Positions 33,756-41,774 are shown, counted from the stretch's first letter. The stretch is DNA of 48,351 nucleotides from a virus (IMGVR_UViG_3300028920_000099:1-48351), one strand, 5' to 3'. Made by a program: numbers and translations. Notes: generated by a model from the sequence alone, not told the origin.

Positions 33756-34401
33756 ATTAAAATCGGAAGGGTTGTTCGTTGACATTCTCGACAAATACCG
33801 TAATGAGTCAGACAGTCTAACAGATAAAGAAAGGAAACTTCTTTGGTTAGGGGTGTCTGACCTCTGCTTTAACCTTGCCAAAAAGCACTATGGTGAGCCA
33901 CAAAAGGTAGGCATGAGAGGTCAATGGTACGATCAAACAAAGGACAATGACTCACATTACTGTAGGATAATAACTGTCTTACAGTTTATTAAGGAGTCTA
34001 AGTTAGCGACACCTATTAAGAGCATATTGTTCAGTATTCATAGACGATACCCATGGATAGAGCTAGTTGTGGAGATGTCTGTTCTAGGTGTTAGTTACCT
34101 AGACGATTTACCAATTACCAAGAAAGTAAATTCGAGTATTACTCAGAATATTGTCTTAGGATGTCAATTAGAGAGGCAGCTTAATTATGAGCTTAACAGG
34201 ACACCAACTTATAAAGAGATTTGTTGCAGGTTCGCCGAAAACAAAAGTAAAACTACTGGTTCCGTTAATTTCCCAAGTATTCAACGGTTTATTACGCAAT
34301 ACTGGTTGTACAAGCAGTCCAAAAATTCATGTACTCCAATGCAACTTGACGAAACCTGCTTTGATGACACGAGCCTTACTGATTCAATTCTGTCCGCCTG
34401 A
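33721..34401 (+). CDS. Hypothetical protein, 226 aa
   Basis: Helical with many Lys, Leu and Ser. No motif recognised. Located directly before the primase-helicase region, so it may have a replication or regulatory role. ATG 33721 overlaps the HTH gene and has no clear SD. Confidence 0.55.
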   Translation: MQELTNNQLRAELKSEGLFVDILDKYRNESDSLTDKERKLLWLGVSDLCFNLAKKHYGEPQKVGMRGQWYDQTKDNDSHYCRIITVLQFIKESKLATPIKSILFSIHRRYPWIELVVEMSVLGVSYLDDLPITKKVNSSITQNIVLGCQLERQLNYELNRTPTYKEICCRFAENKSKTTGSVNFPSIQRFITQYWLYKQSKNSCTPMQLDETCFDDTSLTDSILSA

Positions 34402-34870
34402 CTGCTTAGTCAATACCCTACAGAGTATTTTACTTGACTCTAGTCACACTCATGTTAGAATGTTTATACCTTGTAAGGGAAATGATAGGATAGTTCATGT
34501 GATACAATTAACTTGGGATGGGTTTGAGAGTGTGTTTGTTCCCTTAGACGACATTTCCACTTTGTATCCAGTGTATGCCGGTACAGAAACATTTAGAGTA
34601 CCTGTTAGTGAAGAGACAATGAACTTTATTGGTGCGAAAATAAACATAATTAACACACTAGCACTAAGATGGTCTCATTGGTTTATTTGTGCCGCTTGTA
34701 CAGGTATGGGTGAATTCCCTTCACTAACTTGTTCTTCTACTATATCCTGGATTGTTTTTGATAGGATATTACCCACACCTAATGAGTTGTATCAACACAT
34801 TATAGACACATATCCGAGGATGACGACCTATGACCAACCAAGAAAAAGACACAACGTTCCTAAGACATGA
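34364..34870 (+). CDS. Hypothetical protein, up to 168 aa, start uncertain
   Basis: The frame is open from before 34187 to 34870 and bridges an otherwise empty 430 bases. Downstream of the possible promoter the sequence looks protein-like (VIQLTWDGFESVFVPLDD, RVPVSEETMNFIGAKIN). Candidate starts are ATG 34364 and ATG 34460, neither with a clear SD; the second overlaps the -10 element. The last 41 bases overlap the primase-helicase start. Not recognised. Confidence 0.45.
   Translation: MTRALLIQFCPPDCLVNTLQSILLDSSHTHVRMFIPCKGNDRIVHVIQLTWDGFESVFVPLDDISTLYPVYAGTETFRVPVSEETMNFIGAKINIINTLALRWSHWFICAACTGMGEFPSLTCSSTISWIVFDRILPTPNELYQHIIDTYPRMTTYDQPRKRHNVPKT
34434..34461 (+). promoter_or_regulatory. 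Possible promoter before primase-helicase
   Basis: TTGACT (34434-34439), 16-base spacer, TAGAAT (34456-34461). Same style as the early promoters; it would give the replication genes their own start. Confidence 0.55.
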
Positions 34871-36677
34871 AGCGTGTCCTAAATGTGGAAGTGAGGACAA
34901 CGTAAGTTTGTACCTGAACAAAGACTTAGACGGTAATACCTACGAGACTAAGTATTGTCAAACTCCGGGTTGTGACTACATGGTAACTGATAATGATGTT
35001 GTTGGATACACTGCACAATCAGTAGAGTTACCTAAGTATGCTAAACAAACTACCGTTCGTGGTATTACTCCAGAGGTACTCAGAAAATACTCATCAGGTA
35101 TTAGTGAGCAAAACGGCTCATTCATTTTCCCTTACATACAGTCCTACAAGCTGAAATGCTACAAAGAATTAAGTAAGCATCTAAAGCCTAATGGTAAAAA
35201 GGACATGAAATTTAGGGGTGATACTAATGCCCTGGGATTGTATGGGCAACAAACAACAGGAGGCACTAACAGAGAGTTAATAATTACTGAGGGTGAGATT
35301 GACGCAATGTCAGCATACCAAATGACCAGGATACCTAGTGTATCTATACCCAATGGTGCTGATAGTGCGTTAAAGAGCATCAAAGCTAACTTACCATTCA
35401 TCGAAAAATTCAGAAAAGTTTATGTCTGCTTCGACAACGATGAGGCGGGCAATAAAGCTGCTGATGTTGTAATGGACTTCCTTAAAGCTGGGAGTAGTTA
35501 CCGGGTAACTCTTACTCACTACAAGGACGCTAACGAATACTTAATTAATGGAGCTAACCAAAAGTTCAAGAGATGTATTGAGGAGGCAACACAAAAGCAC
35601 GTTGAGTCTCTCTATACCAGAGAAGAAACAAAGTCCCTGTTTGAGACACTAGCTACTGGGTATGACCCCGTTCTTAAGGGACTACCTACTGGCTTTACTG
35701 AGTTAGACAAAGTATTTAGTCTGAGGGATGAGGAAGTTACGACAGTATTTGCTGACCCTGCTGTGGGTAAGTCAAGCTTTGCTCGTCAAATGATTGCCAA
35801 CCTAATCCACCAAAAAGTAACGGTACTGATTGTCGCTTATGAAGAAAGTGACTTAACGTATCTTAGTAAAATTGTGGATATGTACTACGGTTTCAAGATG
35901 AGTCCAAGTAAATACAAGGAGTATTACGATGACATCTTAGAAAACGTATTTCCTTATGTGTGTGTAGCTAAGCTTCCTGGGGATGACGTAAAGAATGTAA
36001 GAGAGTCAATCGAATACGCTGTACGTTGTTATGACGTTAAGGTAGTATTTATTGATAATATTACTGCCTGTACTGCGGGTGCTGGTGAGGTACATTCCAA
36101 GATAGGTGAGTTTTACATGATGTTCACTCACTTAGGTAAGGAGTATAAACACCATACCGTTGTTGTTTCTCATACAAAAAGGGATAATACCCTAAAGAGT
36201 GAGAAAGGGGAAGTACCCTTCATGCGTCAAGGGTACGGTAGTGGAGGTATCGAAAGGTACTCATACAACGTATTGGCTCTCGGACGTGCTGTTGATAGTA
36301 ATGTTACTCATGTAGCAATACGAAAAAATAGAACTACAGGAGATTTGTCAGAGTTCGACATCACTTGGGATTACGAGACAAATTCATTTATTGAGGTAAC
36401 TGATTATGGGCAAAGAAACTCTGAGAGAGGGATACGACTCGATACTGGAGCAACAGTTCGAGAGGATGTTCCCCAAGAACACAAAGAGACTCCCGTCAAA
36501 GAAGAGACCGGGAACGTTCATTGTAACCATTCAACGGAACTACAACCCGGATTTTGTGATACCATGCAAGAACGGGAACGTATATGTGGAGGTGAAAGGG
36601 AAGTTCAACTATCGGGACAGGGAAACATTACAAAATTTGACACCCGAAGAAAAAGACTCACTCATATTGGCGGTTAG
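34830..36677 (+). CDS. Primase-helicase, T7 gp4-like (615 aa)
   Basis: N-terminal zinc ribbon with C16, C19, C43 and C48 (CPKCGS...CQTPGC). TOPRIM primase motifs are ELIITEGEIDAMSAY (about 149) and VCFDNDEAGNKA (about 200). The RecA-like helicase has Walker A ADPAVGKSSF (about 309; the first Gly of GxxxxGKS is replaced), Walker B VVFIDNITA (about 405) and the H4-type GSGGIERYSYNVLALGR (about 470). T7 gp4 is 566 aa. The homologous part seems to end near ITWDYETNSF (about 520), and the last 90 or so residues are read across endonuclease I exon 1 in another frame, so this tail is probably unconserved. Starts inside the previous ORF with GAGG upstream. Confidence 0.92.
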   Translation: MTNQEKDTTFLRHEACPKCGSEDNVSLYLNKDLDGNTYETKYCQTPGCDYMVTDNDVVGYTAQSVELPKYAKQTTVRGITPEVLRKYSSGISEQNGSFIFPYIQSYKLKCYKELSKHLKPNGKKDMKFRGDTNALGLYGQQTTGGTNRELIITEGEIDAMSAYQMTRIPSVSIPNGADSALKSIKANLPFIEKFRKVYVCFDNDEAGNKAADVVMDFLKAGSSYRVTLTHYKDANEYLINGANQKFKRCIEEATQKHVESLYTREETKSLFETLATGYDPVLKGLPTGFTELDKVFSLRDEEVTTVFADPAVGKSSFARQMIANLIHQKVTVLIVAYEESDLTYLSKIVDMYYGFKMSPSKYKEYYDDILENVFPYVCVAKLPGDDVKNVRESIEYAVRCYDVKVVFIDNITACTAGAGEVHSKIGEFYMMFTHLGKEYKHHTVVVSHTKRDNTLKSEKGEVPFMRQGYGSGGIERYSYNVLALGRAVDSNVTHVAIRKNRTTGDLSEFDITWDYETNSFIEVTDYGQRNSERGIRLDTGATVREDVPQEHKETPVKEETGNVHCNHSTELQPGFCDTMQERERICGGEREVQLSGQGNITKFDTRRKRLTHIGG

Positions 36678-36694
36678 TTTTAGCCCCCGTAGTT
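36406..36694 (+). CDS. Endonuclease I (T7 gp3-like), exon 1
   Basis: Codes for residues 1-96 of a Holliday-junction-resolving endonuclease. Predicted active-site residues are E15 (in YDSILEQQFE), D49 (NYNPDF), E62 and K64 (VYVEVKGKF), matching E20, D55, E65 and K67 of T7 endonuclease I. As an unspliced frame it stops at 36694-36696, too early for the family. Joined to 37269-37417 it gives 145 aa against 149 in T7. Starts with GAGG nine bases upstream and lies out of frame inside the primase-helicase 3' end. In T7 it cuts branched DNA to allow packaging and host DNA breakdown. Confidence 0.8.
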
Positions 36695-37268
36695 AGTAAT
36701 GACTATGAAAAATAACGACGTGAATTCGGTGGAACTCTCAACAGGTAAAGGACTCTCAAGAGAAGAGAGAGCTAATGCCTGCAGACAATACCGAGCCAAG
36801 GTCTCCTTACAACTTAAAGAGCTATTTGACTACAATGTTTCACTAAACCAAGCGTCAAAGATACTTGGGGAAAGTTACAAACTATTGTGGAAAATAGCCA
36901 AAGAGTATGACATGGTAATACCCGAAAGATATAGTAACCGTTGTGGCTTATCAAGAAGTCACTTACAATCTTACCATTATTACTATGGTGAAATACCTAA
37001 AGGTTGGGATGTACATCATATTGATGGAAACCACTTTAATAATACACCAACTAACTTAGTGGCATTACCACATAACGTACATATTGGTGTTCACAGTTGT
37101 AAGACTAGACAAGGTGTAGAGACTATCCTTCGGGAGTACCTGCAAGTGCGGGGAAGCGCGTCGGTACCTAAAGAGGTACGAGATATAGTCCGAGCTTAGT
37201 AGAAATACTAAGGAGTTCATAAGAGAACCGGGTAAGACTAACGACCTTACCTGAACATAACTGAAAAG
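36695..37268 (+). other. Group I intron in endonuclease I (574 nt)
   Basis: Predicted from structure. P1 pairs exon bases 36688-36694 (CGTAGTT) with 36701-36707 (GACTATG), with U-G at the splice site. The P1 loop AGTAAT (36695-36700) pairs with the first six exon-2 bases ATTATT as P10. P4 is TCGGT (36726-36730) with ACCGA (36790-36794); the Q-type element ACAATACCGAGCCAAG is at 36785-36800. P7 pairs GACTAT (37121-37126) with ATAGTC (37185-37190) inside the S-type element AGATATAGTCC. A P8-like hairpin GTACC/GGTAC lies between. The intron ends in G (37268). Removal restores a full endonuclease I frame. Confidence 0.82.
36699..37199 (+). CDS. Intron-encoded HNH homing endonuclease (166 aa)
   Basis: C-terminal HNH motif GEIPKGWDVHHIDGN, then NNTPTNLVALPHNVHIGVH (the H-H, N and H positions). 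The middle LNQASKILGESYKLLWKIA looks like a helix-turn-helix for site recognition. The ORF fills the intron: its first codons overlap P1-P5 and its last 25 codons overlap P7 and P8, so the coding sequence and the ribozyme fold constrain each other. Start may be 36699 or the second ATG 36705; both lie in the P1 element, with no good SD. Such proteins spread the intron into intronless alleles. Confidence 0.85.
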   Translation: MTMKNNDVNSVELSTGKGLSREERANACRQYRAKVSLQLKELFDYNVSLNQASKILGESYKLLWKIAKEYDMVIPERYSNRCGLSRSHLQSYHYYYGEIPKGWDVHHIDGNHFNNTPTNLVALPHNVHIGVHSCKTRQGVETILREYLQVRGSASVPKEVRDIVRA

Positions 37269-37417
37269 ATTATTCCCACTCTTATCCTGGAGTGAGCAGA
37301 CAGATGACAATTAAGAGATGGGGTGAGCGTCATAGTGTTGATGTTATTGATGCTAATGACAGACAGCCACTTATCAACAAGATAAAACAATTTGGAGGTT
37401 TATTAGACCATGAGTGA
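37269..37417 (+). CDS. Endonuclease I (T7 gp3-like), exon 2
   Basis: Codes for the last 49 residues after splicing (Y-Y-S-H-S..., then TIKRWGERHSVDVIDA, ending QFGGLLDHE). The WGERHSVDVIDA part aligns by position with YGEFCEKHGIKFAD of T7 endonuclease I. Without splicing, only an ATG at 37304 could start a 37-aa peptide and it has no SD. The end overlaps the next gene's ATG. Confidence 0.75.
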
Positions 37418-37715
37418 CATTACTAACGTTGCTTTGTTTAACCAACTTAACAGCCTTATCAGAGGTACACTACGACAGTTCTTTACTGTAGTTGCTGGTA
37501 ACATCACTAAGGATATTTCGGAGGTTAACGATAACCTTAATTTATTTCGGACTCAACTGAATAACCGTATTAAGGGTATTGACACTAAGCTCGATAAGCT
37601 TGATGAAATTCAGTTAATACGAAGTGAGATTGGAGGTATGTTCAGTACCATCGAGACAAAACTGTTTGAGTTAGATGAAAAGCTTGCAGAGTTAATCTCA
37701 AGTATCGGTAAGTAA
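37410..37715 (+). CDS. Hypothetical coiled-coil protein, 101 aa
   Basis: Mostly helical with heptads of Leu/Ile (ITKDISEVNDNLNLFRTQL and KLFELDEKLAELI). Starts within exon 2 of endonuclease I, with GGAGG twelve bases upstream, so its translation may depend on the reading of the spliced message. Not recognised. Confidence 0.6.
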   Translation: MSDITNVALFNQLNSLIRGTLRQFFTVVAGNITKDISEVNDNLNLFRTQLNNRIKGIDTKLDKLDEIQLIRSEIGGMFSTIETKLFELDEKLAELISSIGK

Positions 37716-37722
37716 ACGCTAC

Positions 37723-37739
37723 GGGGGTGTAATGCCCCC
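37723..37739 (+). other. G5/C5 hairpin before DNA polymerase
   Basis: GGGGG pairs with CCCCC (plus two wobble pairs) around TAA, directly before the AGGAGG of the polymerase gene. Probably a processing or translation-control element. A similar hairpin lies at 41775. Confidence 0.5.
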
Positions 37740-37750
37740 TAGGAGGCACA

Positions 37751-39553
37751 ATGAAACCAGTAATGATTGTCGATACCGAAACTAATTCGGAGGCTATTAA
37801 TGGTCATTTAACTGACCTATGGTGTATTGGGATGTATTGTCCAGATAAGGATGAACGGTACCTATTCACTGACTACGAGAACAAGAGACAAGAAATACAA
37901 GACATCTTCAATACACATAACATAGTGATGCACAATGCGTCATTTGATTTATGGGTGTTAAGACACTACGGATTTGACATAGAAGATTTCGATGACACTA
38001 TGATTATGTCTTACTGTATTCGGCCTGACGGTTCACATAGTCTAGCTGGTTTAGGTGAGTTATATCATGTCAAAGTAAAAAAGACTGAACATGAAGACTT
38101 TACTCAATATAGTGATGAGATGGGTGAGTATTGTCTAAATGACTGTGTAGCAACTTACGAAATTTACCGCTCAATGCTGCCTAAGATGAGTAAGGTAATG
38201 GACATCTACAAGATTGAGAGAGAGTTCATTGAGTGTATTATTGACCTAAACCACAATGGTATTTTCATGGACTTAGCTAACTGGGAAACCGTCATTAAAG
38301 AAGTAGAGGAGGCTTCTGAACAGACGAAAAGTGAGATAATGAATCTAATACCATTAGTCCCATCTAAGTCTGTCAAAACTAAAAATCCGAGGTCTGATGA
38401 CACTGTTTGTACTGAAGACAACTTAGAGTTATGTAAATACGTTTTTGTTGAACAAGATGACGAAGGATATTTCACCTACAAAAAGGTTGAAAACTACAAC
38501 CCAGGTTCTAGTGACCAATCAGTGTGGGCTTTATCTAAACTATATGGTTGGGAGCCTACAGCGTATTCAGAAAAGACAGGAAAACCAAAACTAGATAAGG
38601 AGGTATTGGGTGAGCTAGACTATGAGCTTTCTGCTTTACTGCTTAAACACGCTAAAACCAACAAGATTGTTACGACTTATGGAACGTCACTTCTTGAGAA
38701 AGTATCAGATAAAAGACTTAGAGGCAACTTCAATCAAACCGTCACTAGAACGGGAAGACTAAGTTCTTCTAACCCAAACCTACAAAACTTACCTGGACGT
38801 GGGGAAATTGGTGAAAAGATACGCCATCTCTTTATTTGTCCACCAGATAAGGTATTAGTTGGATGTGACGTTGACTCATTCCAAATGAGGATATTAGCTT
38901 GGTATTTACATCACTGTTTAGGTGACAAGATGCCTGACGCTAACGCCTTGTTTGATGAGTTCAATAATAACCCTGAAGCAGACCCGCATCAAGCTAAAGC
39001 GGATTTACTGGGGATTGAGCGTTCAATTGCTAAGAACTGTAATTTCGGAGGTGTGTTCGGTTTCGGCCCACAAAAGTTTGCTAAGATGTCTGACATATCA
39101 TTGGATCGAGCTAAGGAGATTATTGACTTAGAGTTAAAACATAACCCGTCTTTACCCAAACTAAAAGAAATGGTATGGACTGCTACTCGATTCCTTAAGG
39201 GGTATTGTTATGACTTGTACGGTCGTCGTGGTTATTACCCAGATATACTTAGTAGTGACTATGCTCTTAAGGGTCAAGCTGAGAGACGTGCATTTAACTT
39301 CTGTATCCAATCTACTGAGGCGTCAATCATCAAACTCTGGACAATATATAACTCCCAGAGTATCAAAAAACAAAACATCCGTGCTAAACTAATCTTACAG
39401 GTACACGATGAAATACTTTATGAGTGTGAGCCTGAAGATGCTGATAAACTCTGTAGTGTTATCCAAAGTAACCTACAAGACAGCGACTTTCTACCAGGAC
39501 TAAAAGTAACAGGAACCCCTAGTATAGGAAAGTCCTGGGGTGAGTGCCACTAA
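37751..39553 (+). CDS. DNA polymerase, family A, T7 gp5-like (600 aa)
   Basis: Replicative polymerase with proofreading. Exonuclease motifs: VDTETN (D8, E10), HNASFDLW (about 61), YCLNDCVATY (about 127). Polymerase motifs: A GCDVDSFQMRILA (about 374), O-helix RSIAKNCNFGGVFGFG (about 424), C LQVHDEILYE (about 552). T7 gp5 is 704 aa; this shorter form probably has a reduced thumb/thioredoxin-binding part. In the O-helix Phe stands at the E. coli F762/T7 Y526 position and Phe also replaces the usual Tyr766. Excellent AGGAGG seven bases from the start. Confidence 0.95.
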   Translation: MKPVMIVDTETNSEAINGHLTDLWCIGMYCPDKDERYLFTDYENKRQEIQDIFNTHNIVMHNASFDLWVLRHYGFDIEDFDDTMIMSYCIRPDGSHSLAGLGELYHVKVKKTEHEDFTQYSDEMGEYCLNDCVATYEIYRSMLPKMSKVMDIYKIEREFIECIIDLNHNGIFMDLANWETVIKEVEEASEQTKSEIMNLIPLVPSKSVKTKNPRSDDTVCTEDNLELCKYVFVEQDDEGYFTYKKVENYNPGSSDQSVWALSKLYGWEPTAYSEKTGKPKLDKEVLGELDYELSALLLKHAKTNKIVTTYGTSLLEKVSDKRLRGNFNQTVTRTGRLSSSNPNLQNLPGRGEIGEKIRHLFICPPDKVLVGCDVDSFQMRILAWYLHHCLGDKMPDANALFDEFNNNPEADPHQAKADLLGIERSIAKNCNFGGVFGFGPQKFAKMSDISLDRAKEIIDLELKHNPSLPKLKEMVWTATRFLKGYCYDLYGRRGYYPDILSSDYALKGQAERRAFNFCIQSTEASIIKLWTIYNSQSIKKQNIRAKLILQVHDEILYECEPEDADKLCSVIQSNLQDSDFLPGLKVTGTPSIGKSWGECH

Positions 39554-39577
39554 TCAATCTAACCAAGGAGAAAAGAA

Positions 39578-39979
39578 ATGACTTACGAAAACAACAAAAC
39601 CTGTTATACTTGTAAAAATTCCGGTCAAAGTGTTTGGGATGAACCTTGCAAGTCCTGTACAATAGATTTACTTAACTGGGAGTCAAAAGAAACTATGATA
39701 GACAAACAGCCTGAAAAAGTTACGCAAGAACGCAGTAGCCGTTACGGTAATTTTAGTGGTAACGCTCGTATTACTCAAATGTGTGAGGATATATTCCGTG
39801 AGTTCGGCCCAAGTTACCACCAAGCTAGTGATGAACAAAAAGAAGCACTCCATATGATACTACAAAAGTTATCTCGTGCTTTCTGCGGAGATACCACTTA
39901 TGAAGATAACTGGGTTGATATCATGGGTTATGCTCAATGTGTACTTGACTCTTTAATTGGAGAAGAAAATGATTCTTAA
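39578..39979 (+). CDS. DUF6378-like protein with N-terminal Cys motif, 133 aa
   Basis: A C-x-x-C and C-x-x-C zinc-ribbon-like start (CYTCKNSG...PCKSC) is followed by a domain with RSSRYGNFSG, LHMILQKLSRAFCGDT and DNWVDIMGYAQ, the pattern of the phage DUF6378 domain. Function of that domain is not known to me. Good AAGGAG site. Between polymerase and recombination genes. Confidence 0.65.
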   Translation: MTYENNKTCYTCKNSGQSVWDEPCKSCTIDLLNWESKETMIDKQPEKVTQERSSRYGNFSGNARITQMCEDIFREFGPSYHQASDEQKEALHMILQKLSRAFCGDTTYEDNWVDIMGYAQCVLDSLIGEENDS

Positions 39980-40172
39980 ATTCTGGAAAGAAAAGAAAAT
40001 CTGTGATATACTAGAAGTGAACAAGGTTAAAGACGAGTTCTTTGAGCTTCTTCCCTCAGAGTATTTCGTTAGTTCAATAACTGAAGACTACCATCCCGAT
40101 GAAGTAGATAAAGTAACTCTAACATTCCGTGGTTGGTTTAACCCTGAAGACTTCAATCAACAAGAAAACTAG
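39969..40172 (+). CDS. Hypothetical protein, 67 aa
   Basis: ATG 39969 with GGAGAAG upstream is preferred over an upstream TTG. Overlaps the end of the previous gene by 11 bases. Small alpha/beta, acidic, with FELLPSEYFVSSITEDYHPD. Not recognised. Confidence 0.6.
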   Translation: MILKFWKEKKICDILEVNKVKDEFFELLPSEYFVSSITEDYHPDEVDKVTLTFRGWFNPEDFNQQEN

Positions 40173-40179
40173 GAGCATC

Positions 40180-40683
40180 ATGATGAAAGAACTACTCAAA
40201 AAGATTCACAAAGTTAACCAAAAAATATCCACTGTAGATAAGGGTGGAACCAATACCTTCTCGAAGTACAATTACACACGACTAGGAGACATACTATCTC
40301 CCTTAAGACCATTACTCCTTGAAGTAGGATTAGTAGTAACTCAATCAACTGACCCAATACACAACGAAATCACGTTTGACCAAGAAAAAGGATGTTACTA
40401 CACTAACTCTGCTTGTACCTGTTTGACTAAAGTTTACGACATAGAGACGGGTGAGTCTTTAGAGGTACACAGTGTTGGGTATTCACTAGATAAGAATGGT
40501 GACAAAGCTGCCTACAAAGCTATTACTGGTGCGCGTAAGTATGGTATAACTTCACTGTTCAACCTTGATTGGGACGCGGTTGAACCGGAAGACGACAAGT
40601 ACGATAGTAACCGCCCTTCTAGTAAGAGCAATACTCTCCAAGCTAAGCCAGCAAGACGATTACAGTCTAAAGGATTGTTCTAA
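40180..40683 (+). CDS. ERF-like single-strand annealing protein (167 aa)
   Basis: Pattern of the ERF recombinase family: KIHKVNQKISTVDKGGTN, FSKYNYTRLGDILSPLRPLL, EVGLVVTQST, a sex-conserved LEVHSVGYSLDKNGDKAAYK and AITGARKYGITSLFNL, then an acidic spot DAVEPEDD. Preferred start ATG 40180 after AGGAGC; the longer frame from 40129 runs through the previous gene. With the RecB/Cas4-like nuclease downstream it makes a likely exonuclease/annealase recombination pair. Confidence 0.78.
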   Translation: MMKELLKKIHKVNQKISTVDKGGTNTFSKYNYTRLGDILSPLRPLLLEVGLVVTQSTDPIHNEITFDQEKGCYYTNSACTCLTKVYDIETGESLEVHSVGYSLDKNGDKAAYKAITGARKYGITSLFNLDWDAVEPEDDKYDSNRPSSKSNTLQAKPARRLQSKGLF

Positions 40684-40714
40684 TTAACTTGTCCTAAGCA
40701 TGACACTAAACTGC
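40684..40714 (+). repeat. 31-bp exact direct repeat, copy 1
   Basis: Intergenic, directly after the ERF-like gene. Identical to 41376-41406. Contains TTGTCC and ATGACACTAAACTGC; the ATG is probably not used. Candidate regulatory or processing element. Confidence 0.7.
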
Positions 40715-40744
40715 TTAACACACACTATAACCAAGGTAAAACAA

Positions 40745-41374
40745 ATGACAGTACAAAAAGCACGAGTAACTCAAGTACCTTTAGGTTCCGAATCATTAGA
40801 AGGACTTATGTTACCAGATGGGTCATTCGCAATAAGTGCCTCACAAGTTGCTGCCTATTTCCAATTCGACAGTAACCAATCATCAAGGACACTCAAATCC
40901 TTACTGGGTGCGGGTTTCCAGTTCGACAAAGTAGCATCAGAGATTCATCCTAAGAAGGTCAATGTAATCGACTTATTGACATTAGAAAAACTTATCATTG
41001 AGCTAGCCTTTCGAGGCAATGAAAAGGCACAATGGTTAGGACGTACGTTAGTCGGACTATCACTTACTCAATTATTTAGTGACGCATTTGGTGTTAAATT
41101 TAATACTGAAGAACGTGAACGCTATGTCAAGTTCCGTGAAGCCCACAAAAAGAGTTATCATCCTAACTTAACTAAGTGGTTACAGATTGATGGTTGTGAG
41201 GGTATTGAGTACGGTAAGCAGTGCAACATCTTCAAGGCTTGTTGTGGACTACCTCTTAAGAGTATTAATACCTACACAGAAGAAGAGATGGACTTAATGA
41301 ACAAGAAGGAAGTTGAGTATAATGTAATGCGTAAGCTTGGATTAACTCACCCAGAAGCATTAGAACGTCTCTAA
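40745..41374 (+). CDS. Antirepressor/KilA-N-like hypothetical protein (209 aa)
   Basis: Start ATG 40745 (AAGG upstream); an upstream ATG lies in the repeat. Residues about 15-110 have GLMLPDGSFAISASQVAAYF, SSRTLKSLLG and a later ELAFRGNEKAQ, resembling phage-regulator domains common in cyanobacteria and their phages. The C-terminal half has CNIFKACCGLPL and an Asn/Glu-rich end. Could regulate transcription, or act in replication given its neighbours. Only the N-terminal resemblance is claimed. Confidence 0.5.
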   Translation: MTVQKARVTQVPLGSESLEGLMLPDGSFAISASQVAAYFQFDSNQSSRTLKSLLGAGFQFDKVASEIHPKKVNVIDLLTLEKLIIELAFRGNEKAQWLGRTLVGLSLTQLFSDAFGVKFNTEERERYVKFREAHKKSYHPNLTKWLQIDGCEGIEYGKQCNIFKACCGLPLKSINTYTEEEMDLMNKKEVEYNVMRKLGLTHPEALERL

Positions 41375-41375
41375 G

Positions 41376-41406
41376 TTAACTTGTCCTAAGCATGACACTA
41401 AACTGC
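41376..41406 (+). repeat. 31-bp exact direct repeat, copy 2
   Basis: Identical to 40684-40714, here between the antirepressor-like gene and the putative SSB gene. Confidence 0.7.
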
Positions 41407-41451
41407 CTAATTTGTGGTAAGCTAGTTTCATTTACTAATCGAGGAAAAACA

Positions 41452-41763
41452 ATGTCTGACAAAAAATTTGCTTCTGATTTCGGAAAAATTGCTCTCTGGA
41501 TTTGTGAGAGTGAAGAAGGGTCAAATCTAGTAAGTAAGGGACGAGTCCAAATTCTTGACGAAGATGGTGACGTAGTACGGGAAGTAACTGTTTACTTGTA
41601 TGATAACGTAAACAAAAAAAGTGACCGGTCTCCTGATTACTACGGTTGGTTAAAAGTTCCTGCCAAGAAAGACGACGATGCTCCAGTTAAACGCGGGTTA
41701 ACCAAAAAGGATACACCTAAGTTAGATAATGACGAAGAAGGTTCTCAAGAAGTTGCGTTTTAA
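41452..41763 (+). CDS. Putative single-stranded DNA-binding protein (103 aa)
   Basis: ATG 41452 with GAGGA upstream. The N-terminal half is beta-strand-like (KIALWICESEEGS, LVSKGRVQILDEDGDVV, VTVYLYDN), in the style of small OB-type phage proteins. The tail is acidic and ends in a Phe (LDNDEEGSQEVAF), like the partner-binding tails of SSB proteins and T7 gp2.5. Its place beside the annealase, nuclease and polymerase genes supports this. No direct homology is claimed. Confidence 0.45.
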   Translation: MSDKKFASDFGKIALWICESEEGSNLVSKGRVQILDEDGDVVREVTVYLYDNVNKKSDRSPDYYGWLKVPAKKDDDAPVKRGLTKKDTPKLDNDEEGSQEVAF

Positions 41764-41774
41764 TTAGGAGGGAT

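Noticed and set aside
37304-37417. Separate 37-aa gene
   Set aside because: No SD, and it is better explained as part of endonuclease I exon 2, with an open frame upstream to the predicted splice site.
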